From NCBI GenBank assembly GCA_008973525.1, contig WACJ01000529.1, positions 1,178,001-1,242,000 of the forward strand: a stretch of 64,000 bases of DNA, given 5' to 3'. Origin of the DNA: Stenopsyche tienmushanensis. Its lineage: Eukaryota; Arthropoda; Insecta; Trichoptera; Stenopsychidae. Of this stretch, positions 23,861 through 36,002 are shown in pieces; the first letter of the stretch is position 1, and each line of letters starts with the position of its first letter. The position numbers were made by a program, and so were the translations under genes. The notes beneath the pieces were generated by a model. It saw nothing but the letters and a program-made list of their open reading frames with translations. It did no database searches and was not told the DNA's origin.

Positions 23861-24671
23861 TATAATTGAGTTTTTTAGATTTACGCGAGTATGCATGTAT
23901 ATATATATATGCTTTCGGTTATTTTCAGTTAAAAGGTAGGTATTCACAATTGAAAAGTTAAAATTATAACAACATATATGTGGAGTTTACATACCCTAAA
24001 AAAGGGACCAGTTACTCTCAATACGGAAACCTGATAATTTGACAGTTCTTCGCTCTTTTTCTCGCCTCTTTTGTCACTATAAATTTCACCCCAATATCTC
24101 ATTATAACGTCTAATGCGCGCATGCATCTCATTATAGCATCTGTGCTAACCCGTGGCTGCACACTAGAAGACAAGCAATTACCTCGTGATATGATCACGA
24201 GATTCGCGCTCACGGCGAATAAAAATATTGTTTTCAGGTTGGGCTAATTCACCAGAAAATTCATACTAACCATACAAAGGTTTAAAAATACAACTTATTA
24301 TTAAAAACATATTATTTTACAATATTATTATTTTTAAAAATACGCGAGATAACGTTTATTTTAATGTAAGGATATTTTGACGAGGGTATTTGAAGAAATC
24401 AACATGTAATAAAATGTAGCACTTATAGCTGTACGCAATTATTGATATCACTATGAAATTGGTACACTATACATATTGTCATTTGTTATATTGGCTCATT
24501 CAACAGTAAAGAATTTTAGAGGTCTATTGATAACATATCAGATTAATTCAAATGATGACATTTACATTATAAACCATGATTTTTTTGTATTACACAATAT
24601 TAAATCGATCAGTAGAAGTTAACGTTCCTTTGCAAAAAAAAAAAATAATTGCTCCTAGAAGTATTGTGAAA
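23861..24671. promoter_or_regulatory. 5' flank of gene D, similar to that of gene E
   Basis: The stretch TTTGTTATATTGG near 24482 and AATGATGACATTT at 24551-24563 have counterparts upstream of E (TTTGTTATACTGG near 41955 and AATAATGACATTT near 42029). The order is the same. The flanks are therefore paralogous and probably include the promoter. No clear TATA box can be chosen. Confidence 0.4.
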
Positions 24672-27600
24672 ATGAATACTTATACTTTAAGTGTGTTGCT
24701 GGTGCTGACTTTGTATAGCCCAATTGATGTTGTTTCCCAATGTGATATTAATCCAGTTGAGTGTATTGACGATTCTCGATATGGTTCTTATACGTTCTTA
24801 GAAGCCGATATGGCGACTGGTTCAACAGCTGAATTGACGACTGGTTCAACAGCCGATTTGACGACTGGAACAACAGCCGATTTGACGACTGAAACAACGA
24901 CCGATATGGCGACTGGTTCAACAGCCGAATTGACGACTGGAACAACAGCCGATTTGACGACTGAAACAACGACCGATATGGCGACTGGTTCAACAGCTGA
25001 ATTGACGACTGGAACAACAGCCGATTTGACGACTGAAACAACGACCGATATGGCGACTGGTTCAACAGCTGAATTGACGACTGGAACAACAGCCGATTTG
25101 ACGACTGAAACAACGACCGATATGGCGACTGGTTCAACAGCTGAATTGACGACTGGAACAACAGCCGATTTGACGACTGAAACAACGACCGATATGGCGA
25201 CTGGTTCAACAGCTGAATTGACGACTGGAACAACAGCCGATTTGACGACTGAAACAACGACCGATATGGCGACTGGTTCAACAGCTGAATTGACGACTGG
25301 AACAACAGCCGATTTGACGACTGAAACAACGACCGATATGGCGACTGGTTCAACAGCTGAATTGACGACTGGAACAACAGCCGATTTGACGACTGAAACA
25401 ACGACCGATATGGCGACTGGTTCAACAGCTGAATTGACGACTGGAACAACAGCCGATTTGACGACTGAAACAACGACCGATATGGCGACTGGTTCAACAG
25501 CTGAATTGACGACTGGAACAACAGCCGATTTGACGACTGAAACAACGACCGATATGGCGACTGGTTCAACAGCTGAATTGACGACTGGAACAACAGCCGA
25601 TTTGACGACTGAAACAACGACCGATATGGCGACTGGTTCAACAGCTGAATTGACGACTGGAACAACAGCCGATTTGACGACTGAAACAACGACCGATATG
25701 GCGACTGGTTCAACAGCTGAATTGACGACTGGAACAACAGCCGATTTGACGACTGAAACAACGACCGATATGGCGACTGGTTCAACAGCTGAATTGACGA
25801 CTGGAACAACAGCCGATTTGACGACTGAAACAACGACCGATATGGCGACTGGTTCAACAGCTGAATTGACGACTGGAACAACAGCCGATTTGACGACTGA
25901 AACAACGACCGATATGGCGACTGGTTCAACAGCTGAATTGACGACTGGAACAACAGCCGATTTGACGACTGAAACAACGACCGATATGGCGACTGGTTCA
26001 ACAGCTGAATTGACGACTGGAACAACAGCCGATTTGACGACTGAAACAACGACCGATATGGCGACTGGTTCAACAGCTGAATTGACGACTGGAACAACAG
26101 CCGATTTGACGACTGAAACAACGACCGATATGGCGACTGGTTCAACAGCTGAATTGACGACTGGAACAACAGCCGATTTGACGACTGAAACAACGACCGA
26201 TATGGCGACTGGTTCAACAGCTGAATTGACGACTGGAACAACAGCCGATTTGACGACTGAAACAACGACCGATATGGCGACTGGTTCAACAGCTGAATTG
26301 ACGACTGGAACAACAGCCGATTTGACGACTGAAACAACGACCGATATGGCGACTGGTTCAACAGCTGAATTGACGACTGGAACAACAGCCGATTTGACGA
26401 CTGAAACAACGACCGATATGGCGACTGGTTCAACAGCTGAATTGACGACTGGAACAACAGCCGATTTGACGACTGAAACAACGACCGATATGGCGACTGG
26501 TTCAACAGCTGAATTGACGACTGGAACAACAGCCGATTTGACGACTGAAACAACGACCGATATGGCGACTGGTTCAACAGCTGAATTGACGACTGGAACA
26601 ACAGCCGATTTGACGACTGAAACAACGACCGATATGGCGACTGGTTCAACAGCTGAATTGACGACTGGAACAACAGCCGATTTGACGACTGAAACAACGA
26701 CCGATATGGCGACTGGTTCAACAGCTGAATTGACGACTGGAACAACAGCCGATTTGACGACTGAAACAACGACCGATATGGCGACTGGTTCAACAGCTGA
26801 ATTGACGACTGGAACAACAGCCGATTTGACGACTGAAACAACGACCGATATGGCGACTGGTTCAACAGCTGAATTGACGACTGGAACAACAGCCGATTTG
26901 ACGACTGAAACAACGACGACGATATGGCGACTGGTTCAACAGCTGAATTGACGACTGGAACAACAGCCGATTTGACGACTGAAACAACGACCGATATGGC
27001 GACTGGTTCAACAGCTGAATTGACGACTGGAACAACAGCCGATTTGACGACTGAAACAACGACCGATATGGCGACTGGTTCAACAGCTGAATTGACGACT
27101 GGAACAACAGCCGATTTGACGACTGAAACAACGACCGATATGGCGACTGGTTCAACAGCTGAATTGACGACTGGAACAACAGCCGATTTGACGACTGAAA
27201 CAACGACCGATATGGCGACTGGTTCAACAGCTGAATTGACGACTGGAACAACAGCCGATTTGACGACTGAAACAACGACCGATATGGCGACTGGTTCAAC
27301 AGCTGAATTGACGACTGGAACAACAGCCGATTTGACGACTGAAACAACGACCGATATGGCGACTGGTTCAACAGCTGAATTGACGACTGGAACAACAGCC
27401 GATTTGACGACTGAAACAACGACCGATATGGCGACTGGTTCAACAGCTGAATTGACGACTGGAACAACAGCCGATTTGACGACTGAAACAACGACCGATA
27501 TGGCGACTGGTTCAACAGCTGAATTGACGACTGGAACAACAGCCGATTTGACGACTGAAACAACGACCGATATGGCGACTGGTTCAACAGCTGAATTGAC

Positions 27601-29093
27601 GACTGGAACAACAGCCGATTTGACGACTGAAACAACGACCGATATGGCGACTGGTTCAACAGCTGAATTGACGACTGGAACAACAGCCGATTTGACGACT
27701 GAAACAACGACCGATATGGCGACTGGTTCAACAGCTGAATTGACGACTGGAACATTGACGTGGCAACAGCCGATTGACGATGGAAACAACAGCCGATTTG
27801 ACGACTGAAACAACGACCGATATGGCGACTGGTTCAACAGCTGAATTGACGACTGGAACAACAGCCGATTTGACGACTGAAACAACGACCGATATGGCGA
27901 CTGGTTCAACAGCTGAATTGACGACTGGAACAACAGCCGATTTGACGACTGAAACAACGACCGATATGGCGACTGGTTCAACAGCTGAATTGACGACTGG
28001 AACAACAGCCGATTTGACGACTGAAACAACGACCGATATGGCGACTGGTTCAACAGCTGAATTGACGACTGGAACAACAGCCGATTTGACGACTGAAACA
28101 ACGACCGATATGGCGACTGGTTCAACAGCTGAATTGACGGCTGGAACAACAGCCGATTTGACGACTGAAACAACGACCGATATGGCGACTGGTTCAACAG
28201 CTGAATTGACGACTGGAACAACAGCCGATTTGACGACTGAAACAACGACCGATATGGCGACTGGTTCAACAGCTGAATTGACGACTGAAACAACGACCGA
28301 TATGGCGACTGGTTCAACAGCTGAATTGACGACTGGAACAACAGCCGATTTGACGACTGAAACAACGACCGATATGGCGACTGGTTCAACAGCTGAATTG
28401 ACGACTGGAACAACAGCCGATTTGACGACTGAAACAACGACCGATATGGCGACTGGTTCAACAGCCGAATTGACGACTGGATCAACAGACGATTTGACGA
28501 GTGGATCAACGGGCGATTTGACGACTGGATCAACAGACGATATGGCGACTGGTTCAACAGACGATTTGACGAGTGGGTCAACAGCCGAATTGACGACTGG
28601 ATCAACAGACGAATTGACGACTGGATCAACAGACGATTTGACGAGTGGATCAACGGCCGAATTGACGACTGTGTCAACAGACGATTTGACGAGTGGATCA
28701 ACGGCCGATATGGCGACTGGATCAACAGCCGAATTGACGACTGGATCAACAGACGATTTGACGAGTGGATCAACGGCCGATTTGGCAACAGGTTCAACAG
28801 CCGATTTGGCAATAGGTTCAACAGCCGATGTAGCGACTGGTTCAACCGCCGAAGACTCATATACAAGTTTAACAACCGCTGTACCTGATACATCTAACGA
28901 TATTAATGCGACTTGGAAAGCTTTAATAATAATTTCGTCTACGTTTACTTTTATTACATTCTTGTGGGGTGTAACGAAGGCTTTTCTTAAGGTGTTTAAA
29001 GTGAAAAATATTCAACCTCTTAATAATAGCATAAATAATATCAATGTTGAGATAGGTGACAAGAACTTCGCCCTACCTAGGCTTCATGTCTAA
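24672..29093 (+). CDS. gene D: mucin-like membrane protein dominated by 72-bp repeats, frame broken twice
   Basis: The start at 24672 aligns with gene E (MNTYTLSVLLVLTLY against MDIHNLSIFLVLILY). A signal peptide of about 23 residues is followed by only about 20 residues of the family domain (ECIDDSRYGSYTFLE). Then come about 50 copies of a 24-residue unit, a degenerate GSTDDLTSGSTAELTT tract, a membrane helix (ATWKALIIISSTFTFITFLWG) and a tail KVFKVKNIQP, all nearly as in E. There is no intron and no cysteine domain. The frame shifts by +2 at about 26915-26921 and is restored by an irregular insertion at about 27752-27782. Read literally, translation stops at 26951 and gives a secreted 759-residue protein; corrected, it gives about 1470 residues with an anchor. 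Assembly error in the array, a pseudogene, or a truly altered allele are all possible. AATAAA lies at 29119. Confidence 0.7.
24811..28462 (+). repeat. 72-bp coding minisatellite, about 50 copies, itself three 24-bp modules
   Basis: Each 72-bp unit encodes DMATGSTA, ELTTGTTA and DLTTETTT, three 8-residue modules related to one another, so the array is a higher-order repeat. Units are almost identical over 3.6 kb. One unit near 28260-28310 lacks a 24-bp module, and one carries GGC for ACG at about 28139. Older, more varied 24-bp modules follow to about 28850. Confidence 0.95.
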
Positions 29094-29929
29094 AGGTAAA
29101 TTCATCCGTGGTTTTAATAATAAAGATTTTAATATTGAATTAGAAACAATCTTTATTGACAATAATTCTATTTCTATTGATTACTTTTTCTAATATATTA
29201 AATGGCATATTTATCTTTTACCAAGACTGCAAGTAGTTCAGAATAAAGCGTGAAAAATTGCTTTCAAACAAAGTTTTTTTCACCAATTAGAATTGGGTCC
29301 ACATAGTAATTAAATTGCCCGACATTATAGAATATGTTCACAAATTAACTGAATACTTCTCTGTAAAGATCCTAATTTTTTTATCATCTCTACGTAATTA
29401 CAATAACGACATCCAACATTTTTTTAATTTGTTCACAAGATCTTATTTGAAAATGTAAAGTAAGTGATTAGAATTTTCATTGATGAGCGACATGTGCGCA
29501 AGGGAGGCGAGAACGTGCGACGTAAAAGCGAACGTTCGAATGAGTAAAAATAAGTATTTATTTTAGTTAATAAACTTGCTTAAGGAATTTATCTCACAAA
29601 GAGATTTTCTCAAGCTAGTTTTCCTGTATTTTAAATAAGAAATATCCTTAGTTTATTTATTCTAGATGGTTAAAGTAAGTTTGTAATTAAGATAAAGATA
29701 TAAATCCAAAACATATTTTTAAGTTAATTGTAAATGTTCATACGTTTATTTTTGTAAAGATTTTCAATAAAGTTAAATTAAATAAAAAATAAAAAATTCT
29801 TATTTATCCTATTACCATAAAAAATCTTATATATACTCACCAAGGATTGTTTATTTTGCAGAGAATTAAAAAATTACCATCGAGGAGAAAATAGCACAAA
29901 TATCAGATAATCTAGCTGCTAAGTCATGT
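29094..29929. other. 3' flank of gene D
   Basis: It contains the polyadenylation signal at 29119 and AT-rich sequence. The later part, from about 29860, is similar to the 3' flank of E near 45505. No gene is seen. Confidence 0.45.
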
Positions 29930-30117
29930 AAGGGTGAAAGTTTTCTATTTAAACCATTTTTTTGTGTATCGAGTGTCTATTGTTATCGAATTTTATTACG
30001 ATGAAATAATAATGATCCCCTATTCACTGAATTTTGTCGTTTTGAAAACAATTCCTACTTTAATTTATCCAATCGTTCATGTACTTATTGTTTCATTTGA
30101 TTTTAAAAATTCGTAAT
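29930..30117 (+). pseudogene. probable relic of an A-type first exon
   Basis: CTATTTAAACCATTTTTTTG, TATCGAGTG and TTACGATGA occur in the order and rough spacing seen in exon 1 of A and B (signal peptide end and the CYDD start of the domain). The reading frame is destroyed. A homologous stretch follows E at 45541. The match is by eye and modest. Confidence 0.35.
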
Positions 30118-30564
30118 ACACGAAACATTTAATTTTCCAACGAATACAATACATGACTTATTTTTGATACAATTCTCATATCAGAGTTGTTCATCATTAA
30201 TTTCATAAATCTTTACGTATCTCTGTGAATATTTTTGAATTAGTTCAAGCATTGTTTTTGTATGCAATTTGTTTAACGGATGCACCATGTTGACGCATGT
30301 TGGTGTGGTGAAGTGAAGCATTGGCAACGGGGACAGGGAGAGGAATGATGCGTGCACAATACGGTGGTTGAGCTCCGCTTACGGGATAAAGGGAAATAGT
30401 TGATCTTTGAAATGAGAGTGATCGCGTGCATGTTTTTGGACCCTAGCCCTTCAATCCGCGCTACACGTGGTCTGAAGCAATTAATCACGTAACTGTACTA
30501 CTGCATTTCTTTTTAAATATTTACTAAGGGCGTGTGGCATTGCAACGTATGCTGGGTCCTCGCT
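30118..30564. other. intergenic
   Basis: Nothing supported. A mildly GC-richer patch at 30280-30480 has a minus-strand frame of 71 codons without recognisable content. Confidence 0.4.
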
Positions 30565-31085
30565 AGTATCCAATAAAATTCCTCATTCCATTTGCATGAA
30601 AACAAATAAGCACTTAATTTTCATATGACAATCTATTGTAAAAAAATATTTTTCTATACTTTTTACAATAAATTGATCATCGATACTTTTTCTTAAAATA
30701 CGAGAATGACTTATCAGCCACCATTGTACTGATGTTGATTGTTTAATATGCTAATAATGCAATTTTTACCAAAGAATAAAACGGTGGCATTTTTGATTGA
30801 AGTTTGTAACTACTGCAAAATATTGAATATAATATTTAGGTTATATATTAAAATCAATTAGTTGCATGGCTCTCTTATTATTAAAATAGCATCACTCATA
30901 ACTTTGTAGATTTTTTTCACTTTCAATTTTTTTCTTTTTCATTCATTCATCGTTTTCTTTCAATTTCTTTAAAAAAATCTTTGAACTTATTGAGTGATAT
31001 GTTACATATTATTATGTACTCTTCAAGTATTGCTATATTTATACTATTACTCTATATTTTTACACTCTCCAAGTATTGTGCTTTT
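30565..31085. repeat. dispersed AT-rich repeat, copy 1 of 4
   Basis: Blocks AATTGATCATCGATA, ACTACTGCAAAATATTGAA, ATCAATTAGTTGCATGGCTC and TATTATGTACTCTTCAAGTA recur in the same order at 47165-47600 and 48675-49025, and in part at 32640-32845. All copies lie downstream of D or E, consistent with co-duplication. Confidence 0.65.
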
Positions 31086-31929
31086 AAAATTATCAACATA
31101 ATGAAGGAGGCAATTTAAACTTTTCCATACCTATCTTTGCTTTGATTTGCAGCACTTGTCAATGCTGTCGGTCTTAATAGATAATAAAGGATCAAGCAAC
31201 TTAGGCAATGAGCAGGATATGAAATTTGTAGGTATTAAGACTTATGTGGAGGTACTTAAGGGTGTACATGATAATAATCCAGATAACATTAGTTTCATAA
31301 AACATCAAATAACATAGGCAAGGATTAAATGGAATGCAGATACAAGATAAAAAATCAAATAATCCATGTTAAGTACGGTAAAAACAATTCGTTTTACAAA
31401 AGCATAGCATTAAGATAAGATATGTGTGGAAACAGCACGAGCAGAAAAAAAATCCTTTTGCTCATTTAATTGTCCAAGTCTGCGAGCTCATTTTTTGGAC
31501 ATGGGCGATGCAGTTATGAAACGTTCAACGTCTTAGTGCTATTAGAAACCTGGCTACATAATGAGGAAAGGCTGGACGTTCCTAGCTTCAATTTTGTTGT
31601 ACAATTCAAACGTTCAAATGTCAGTGCCGGTCGATCCCGATCGACCGGTGGATTTTGAAGCAGAATTTGGTCGATCCCGATAACTTCCGTGAATTTTGAA
31701 AGAAAAAAAATACTTTATATAAATATACTGCATTTAAAAATTCGATTTTATAAATACACATTATTCTGTAACGTGCTTCTGTTCGGTGCACATCTGTGAA
31801 TTTGAGCAGAGACTGTTGTAAAATTATTGTAAATGAAGTTTTATTTTCTCGTTCCCTCTAGAAATAATTGTTTTAAAAAAATTGTGATATCTTTGAAAAC
31901 TAGTGCTGCGAAAAAACCAAAAACATATC

Positions 31930-32460
31930 ATTTTAATAGCGACTAGGAAGAAGAATTTTTCTTCACAATGAATAAAAACAAGTGCTTGTGCTTAATATGC
32001 AAATCGATCGTCGCTTTACCAAAAAGAGGTAATCTGAATCGACATTTTAGTTCCACACATGAACATTATAATCGTGACTATCCTCAAAATTCAAAAATAA
32101 TGAAAGAACTAGTACAAAAATTAAAGGGTACACTCACAGCAATCATTTTTCAAAAAAGTTTGCAACAAATCTACATCCACCACTTTACATGTCACTCATA
32201 TATTGGTTTTCTTTATTTTGAAGAAACTTTTCGGTGATGGTGAGATTTTTAAAGAAGGATTTATATCAGCTGCCGAAATATTATTTGAAAATTTCAAAAA
32301 CTAAGATGAAATTATTAACGCGATTCAGAGTATGCAATTATCAAGAAACTCTGTAACGTGACGATTGGAGCTTTTAGCAAGTGATGTGCGATTACAGTTA
32401 AAAAATGATATCGAGGCTTGCGCAAACTTCTCACATCAGCTTCATGAATCATGTATTGAA
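31930..32460 (+). mobile_element. hAT transposase relic of the GTF2IRD2-like group
   Basis: The frame from 31968 encodes CLICKSIVALPKRGNLNRHF, a C-x2-C...H-x4-H zinc finger as at the N-terminus of GTF2IRD2/ZBED-type hAT proteins. Further on, another frame gives DGEIFKEGFISAAEIL and SRNSVT...RLELLASDVRLQL, the next conserved blocks of that group. Stops and shifts separate them, so it is a relic. Confidence 0.6.
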
Positions 32461-32639
32461 AATATTTTTTTAGATGTGCGGCCATCTCACTGTAATTTAT
32501 CAAAAGGAAATAAAAGTCATATGACATAAAGCATAATTTTGAAGGATTTAGGGCCAATAAAAAGTATATTATCCGATTCATACGAAAACTGATAAACACT
32601 TTAGTGTTATATGGCAACATATTCTAAAAAATACTCGTC

Positions 32640-32845
32640 GACATTTTTGTATAAAATTATGACTGATCAATATACCATTGTCGATTGATAATGCTACTGA
32701 TAAAGCACAATAGATTTTTTAACAATTAATAAATAGTGCCATCTTTGATTGGTGCCTTGAAGTTATTAACAATTGCAAAATATTAAATATCCAGAGTTTA
32801 AGTGATATATTAATATCAATTAGCTACATGGCTAAACTGATGTAA
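32640..32845. repeat. dispersed AT-rich repeat, partial copy 2 of 4
   Basis: Includes AATAAATAGTGCCATCTTTG, TTGCAAAATATTAAATAT and GATATATTAATATCAATTAG, matching the copies at 47165 and 48675. Confidence 0.55.
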
Positions 32846-33229
32846 CGAAAAAGCTCTGGCCGACTTTTCATGTCCATGTTGTCTTTGTTTTTTTTTTTTT
32901 TTTTTTTTTTATTTATTTTTGTTGGAGGTTGTGACCTTAGGGCCAATGCCTCCCTGATTGTACATGGTTGGTCATTAATGACCACAATTGTTATTATTTA
33001 CATTATTTTGAAAAAGCTATATAATACAGCGTCTTAAAGATACAATAGAAAATATATACAAAAAAAGATTATACAAATAAAATATAAAAATGAAATATTA
33101 AAAGAATAAAACATGCATGTAAAGAATATATAAAAATAAAATAAAGTAATAAAAATAAAAACATATGTAAAGATAATAATAAAAGATTTAAAGATAACAT
33201 TATTTTGGAATTTTGATACGTAGTTTAGA

Positions 33230-36000
33230 CTAACCGATACCCTTTTTTGGGTATCGGAATCTGCGTATGTTCCTTGTGACCTTAACACCAAGTATCGCCT
33301 TCGGGCGGCGATTCAAGCTGCTCGAGTAGGAAGATAGGGAATTTATGATGGGATTTGGTACCTTTTTTAGGGAATCAAAGAAATTGGTAGAAAGGTACTC
33401 AATGTGATCTTTGATGGGAGGGATGTTTGCTTCGTATTGAAGTTGGGAGTTCCGGAGATACCAGGGAGCTCCAAACGCTCGTCTTATAGCAATGCTTTGT
33501 AATGTTTTCAATTTGCGATTGTCGCTCTGCCGGTATCCCCAGACTGGAGAGGCGTAGGTCATGATGGGACGTATGAGGGATTTGTATAAGAGCAATTTGT
33601 TCCTGATGGACAACTTGCTCTTAATACATAGGATGGGCTTTAAGGCGGCTAAGGCTCCGCGAGCTTTTTTGGTGACACTGTCAATGTGCGGAGCCCAAGT
33701 GAGTCTTGAGTCGAAAATTGCTCCGAGGTATTTGGTCTGTTTGACCCATGGGATGGTTCCTGATGGGAGGGTGAGAGGAATTTGATGGGATTTTTTCTTC
33801 TTCGACAACCCCATGGCGAACAGCACCGCCGCGCTCTTTTTGGCATTTACCGCTTATTCTCCACCTAGAGTTCCAGACGCTTAGCAAGTCTAATTGAGAT
33901 TGCAAGCGCCTGCAAATCAAGTTCATATCGGTCGACTGCGACATTATGGCGGTGTCGTCCGCGTAGAGAGCGATCGAATCAGAAGGATGATCGGATTTGG
34001 GAATATCGCTGGTGTATATGGAAAATAATATAGGGGCGAGAATGGATCCTTGGGGGACACCCGCGGATATGGGACGGATATTTGAAAGGATGGAGACATT
34101 TTTGGCGCGAAAAGAACGTTCGGAGAGGTAACTATCAATTATGCGGATTGTGGAGTCGCGGAATCCGGCGGAGAGGAGTTTGTACAGCAGTCCTTCGTGC
34201 CAGACCTTATCGAAGGCTTTGGCTACGTCTAGGAAGACGATACCCGTACCCATTTTCGTCTCCATGCCCTCGTGTATGAATTCGGTGACACGGAGGAGCT
34301 GGTGTACGGAGGAGTGAGCCCTGCGGAAGCCGAATTGTTCGCAGGGGAGGACATTGAGGGATTTTGCTTCAGATTCAATGCGTGACAGAATTGTAGCTTC
34401 GAGGATTTTGCCTGGAATGGACAACAGACTAATGGGTCGGTAGGAGGTTGGATCATAATCACACGAATGTGGCTTGCGTATAAAAATTGTATTGGCAGTC
34501 TTCCAGCCGGTCGGGAAGTGATTAAATCGTAGGCAAGAGTTGATTATCCTAAGCAGTGCGGAGAAGCCGGTATTGGGGAGAAGTTTAACTGCTAAAGGGG
34601 GAATATTATCTGGGCCAGGGGATTTTTTATTATTTAGTGTTTTTATAAATCGCGCAAGCTCCCCGGGGGAGGAATAAGGAATTTGTGTAGATAGAGGGGA
34701 GAATCGGAAGGAGCGAACCGTCTCGTAGACGACACGATCAGTATCCGGGTCTGTCGGCGAATCTAGTGGTGAGCACTGCGCTTGCAGACTATCCGCGAAG
34801 ACGTTCGCAATGTCTTGCTCAGAGTAAACAAAGTTACCTTGCGGATCTTTGAGAGGAGCAATTTTGCTATGTGGTCTTTTGAGGGACTTAGCGAGTTTCC
34901 AGATGGAGTTGTCTTGGGTGGACAATCGGGAGATTTTTTTATCCCATCTGGCATTCCTGAAGTTGAGAACAGCCGTTTTGACTTTAAATTCTAAGTTATT
35001 GAGCAGAACTTTAGACTGAGGGTCACGATATATTTGCCAAATTTTTCTAGCTCTGTTTTTTTCCCTGATAAGGGATTTTATGTTATGTGGGAGATCTAGA
35101 CGGTCCCTATAGTTTGGGGTGGAATCGTGTGAAGCACTTTGAATGGCGGAATTGATTTGATAAGTGAATTTATTAACTGCAGTCTCAATATCTGATATTG
35201 AGTGCAATGCTTCAGGAAGTTTGATGGTTGTAGATATAGCCTTTTTATATGTTTCCCAATTGATGGATTTTTTAGGTTCCATAAAGAAGATATTTGCGTC
35301 TAAAGAGATATCAATAATGATAGGGTCGTGGTCTGAGGAGAGATCGCTGACAACTTGAATATTGTAGTTCCATTTATTTTTGAAATTTTTAACTATAGCT
35401 ATGTCTAAGATATCATGGACTCCACGGTGTCCGAAATGAGTGGGGGCGCCAGGATCCCAGATTTCTATTGCGGGATTACTTTGCACGTAGTCGTATAAGA
35501 TTTTGCCGTTAGAGTTTTCGCGTATGCAATTCCAGCTGTGATGTTTGGCGTTCATATCTCCCGCAATGATCGTGGGGATTTGGGAGTCATTGAAGAGAAT
35601 GTCTAGATCACCTGTGGGCAATTTGAGCCTATTTGGGGGATGATAGACCGATATTATTCTGAGAAGCGCAGTATTTACCCAGCACCAGATCCGCCGCAGA
35701 TGCTTCGACGTTGATAAGCTGTGGAATGTTAATTTTGTAGTGTTTTATGTTATTTTTAATGTAGATGAGAGTGCCTCCATGACTGCCGTAGTGTCGGTTG
35801 GAGTGAATGTGTGAGAAGTTAATAATTTTTGGGGGCTCATATTTTAAATGTGTTTCACCAACGCAGACGACATCTGCGTCGTATCGTTTTATAAAATCAA
35901 TGAGCTCGCCAATTTTACCCTTTACACCGTTAGCATTCCACGCGACGATTCTTATATTGGATATGTTGCGGAGAGCAGACCGAGGGGTGACGTTAGCCAT
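33230..36000 (-). pseudogene. LINE ORF2: endonuclease and reverse transcriptase, two frameshifts
   Basis: The start at 36000 lies two bases after the ORF1 stop. The endonuclease shows RIVAWNANGVKGK, GETHLK, GDMNAKHHSWNC and SDHDPIIIDIS. The reverse transcriptase shows SYRPISLLSIPGK, FGFRRAHSS, FLDVAKAFDKVWHEGLLYKL, GVPQGSILAPILFSIY and the catalytic ALYADDTAI. The C-terminal part has TKYLGAIFDSRLTW and RPIMTYASPVWGY. The frame breaks near 35685 (within the endonuclease) and near 33855 (after the reverse transcriptase core). Everything else is open, so the copy was active recently or the breaks are sequence errors. Confidence 0.85.
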
Positions 36001-36002
36001 TA

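Noticed and set aside
24576..24671. Upstream in-frame ATG of gene D
   Set aside because: The start at 24672 matches gene E and places the hydrophobic signal at the N-terminus.
24811..28462. Regular direct repeats that could be mistaken for a CRISPR array
   Set aside because: The units are contiguous without unique spacers, encode one continuous frame, and lie in an intron-bearing arthropod-type gene cluster.
33034..33291. Hydrophobic 85-codon frame at the 3' end of the LINE
   Set aside because: It is AT-rich 3' untranslated LINE sequence read through; the Phe/Ile/Tyr-rich content is a composition effect.
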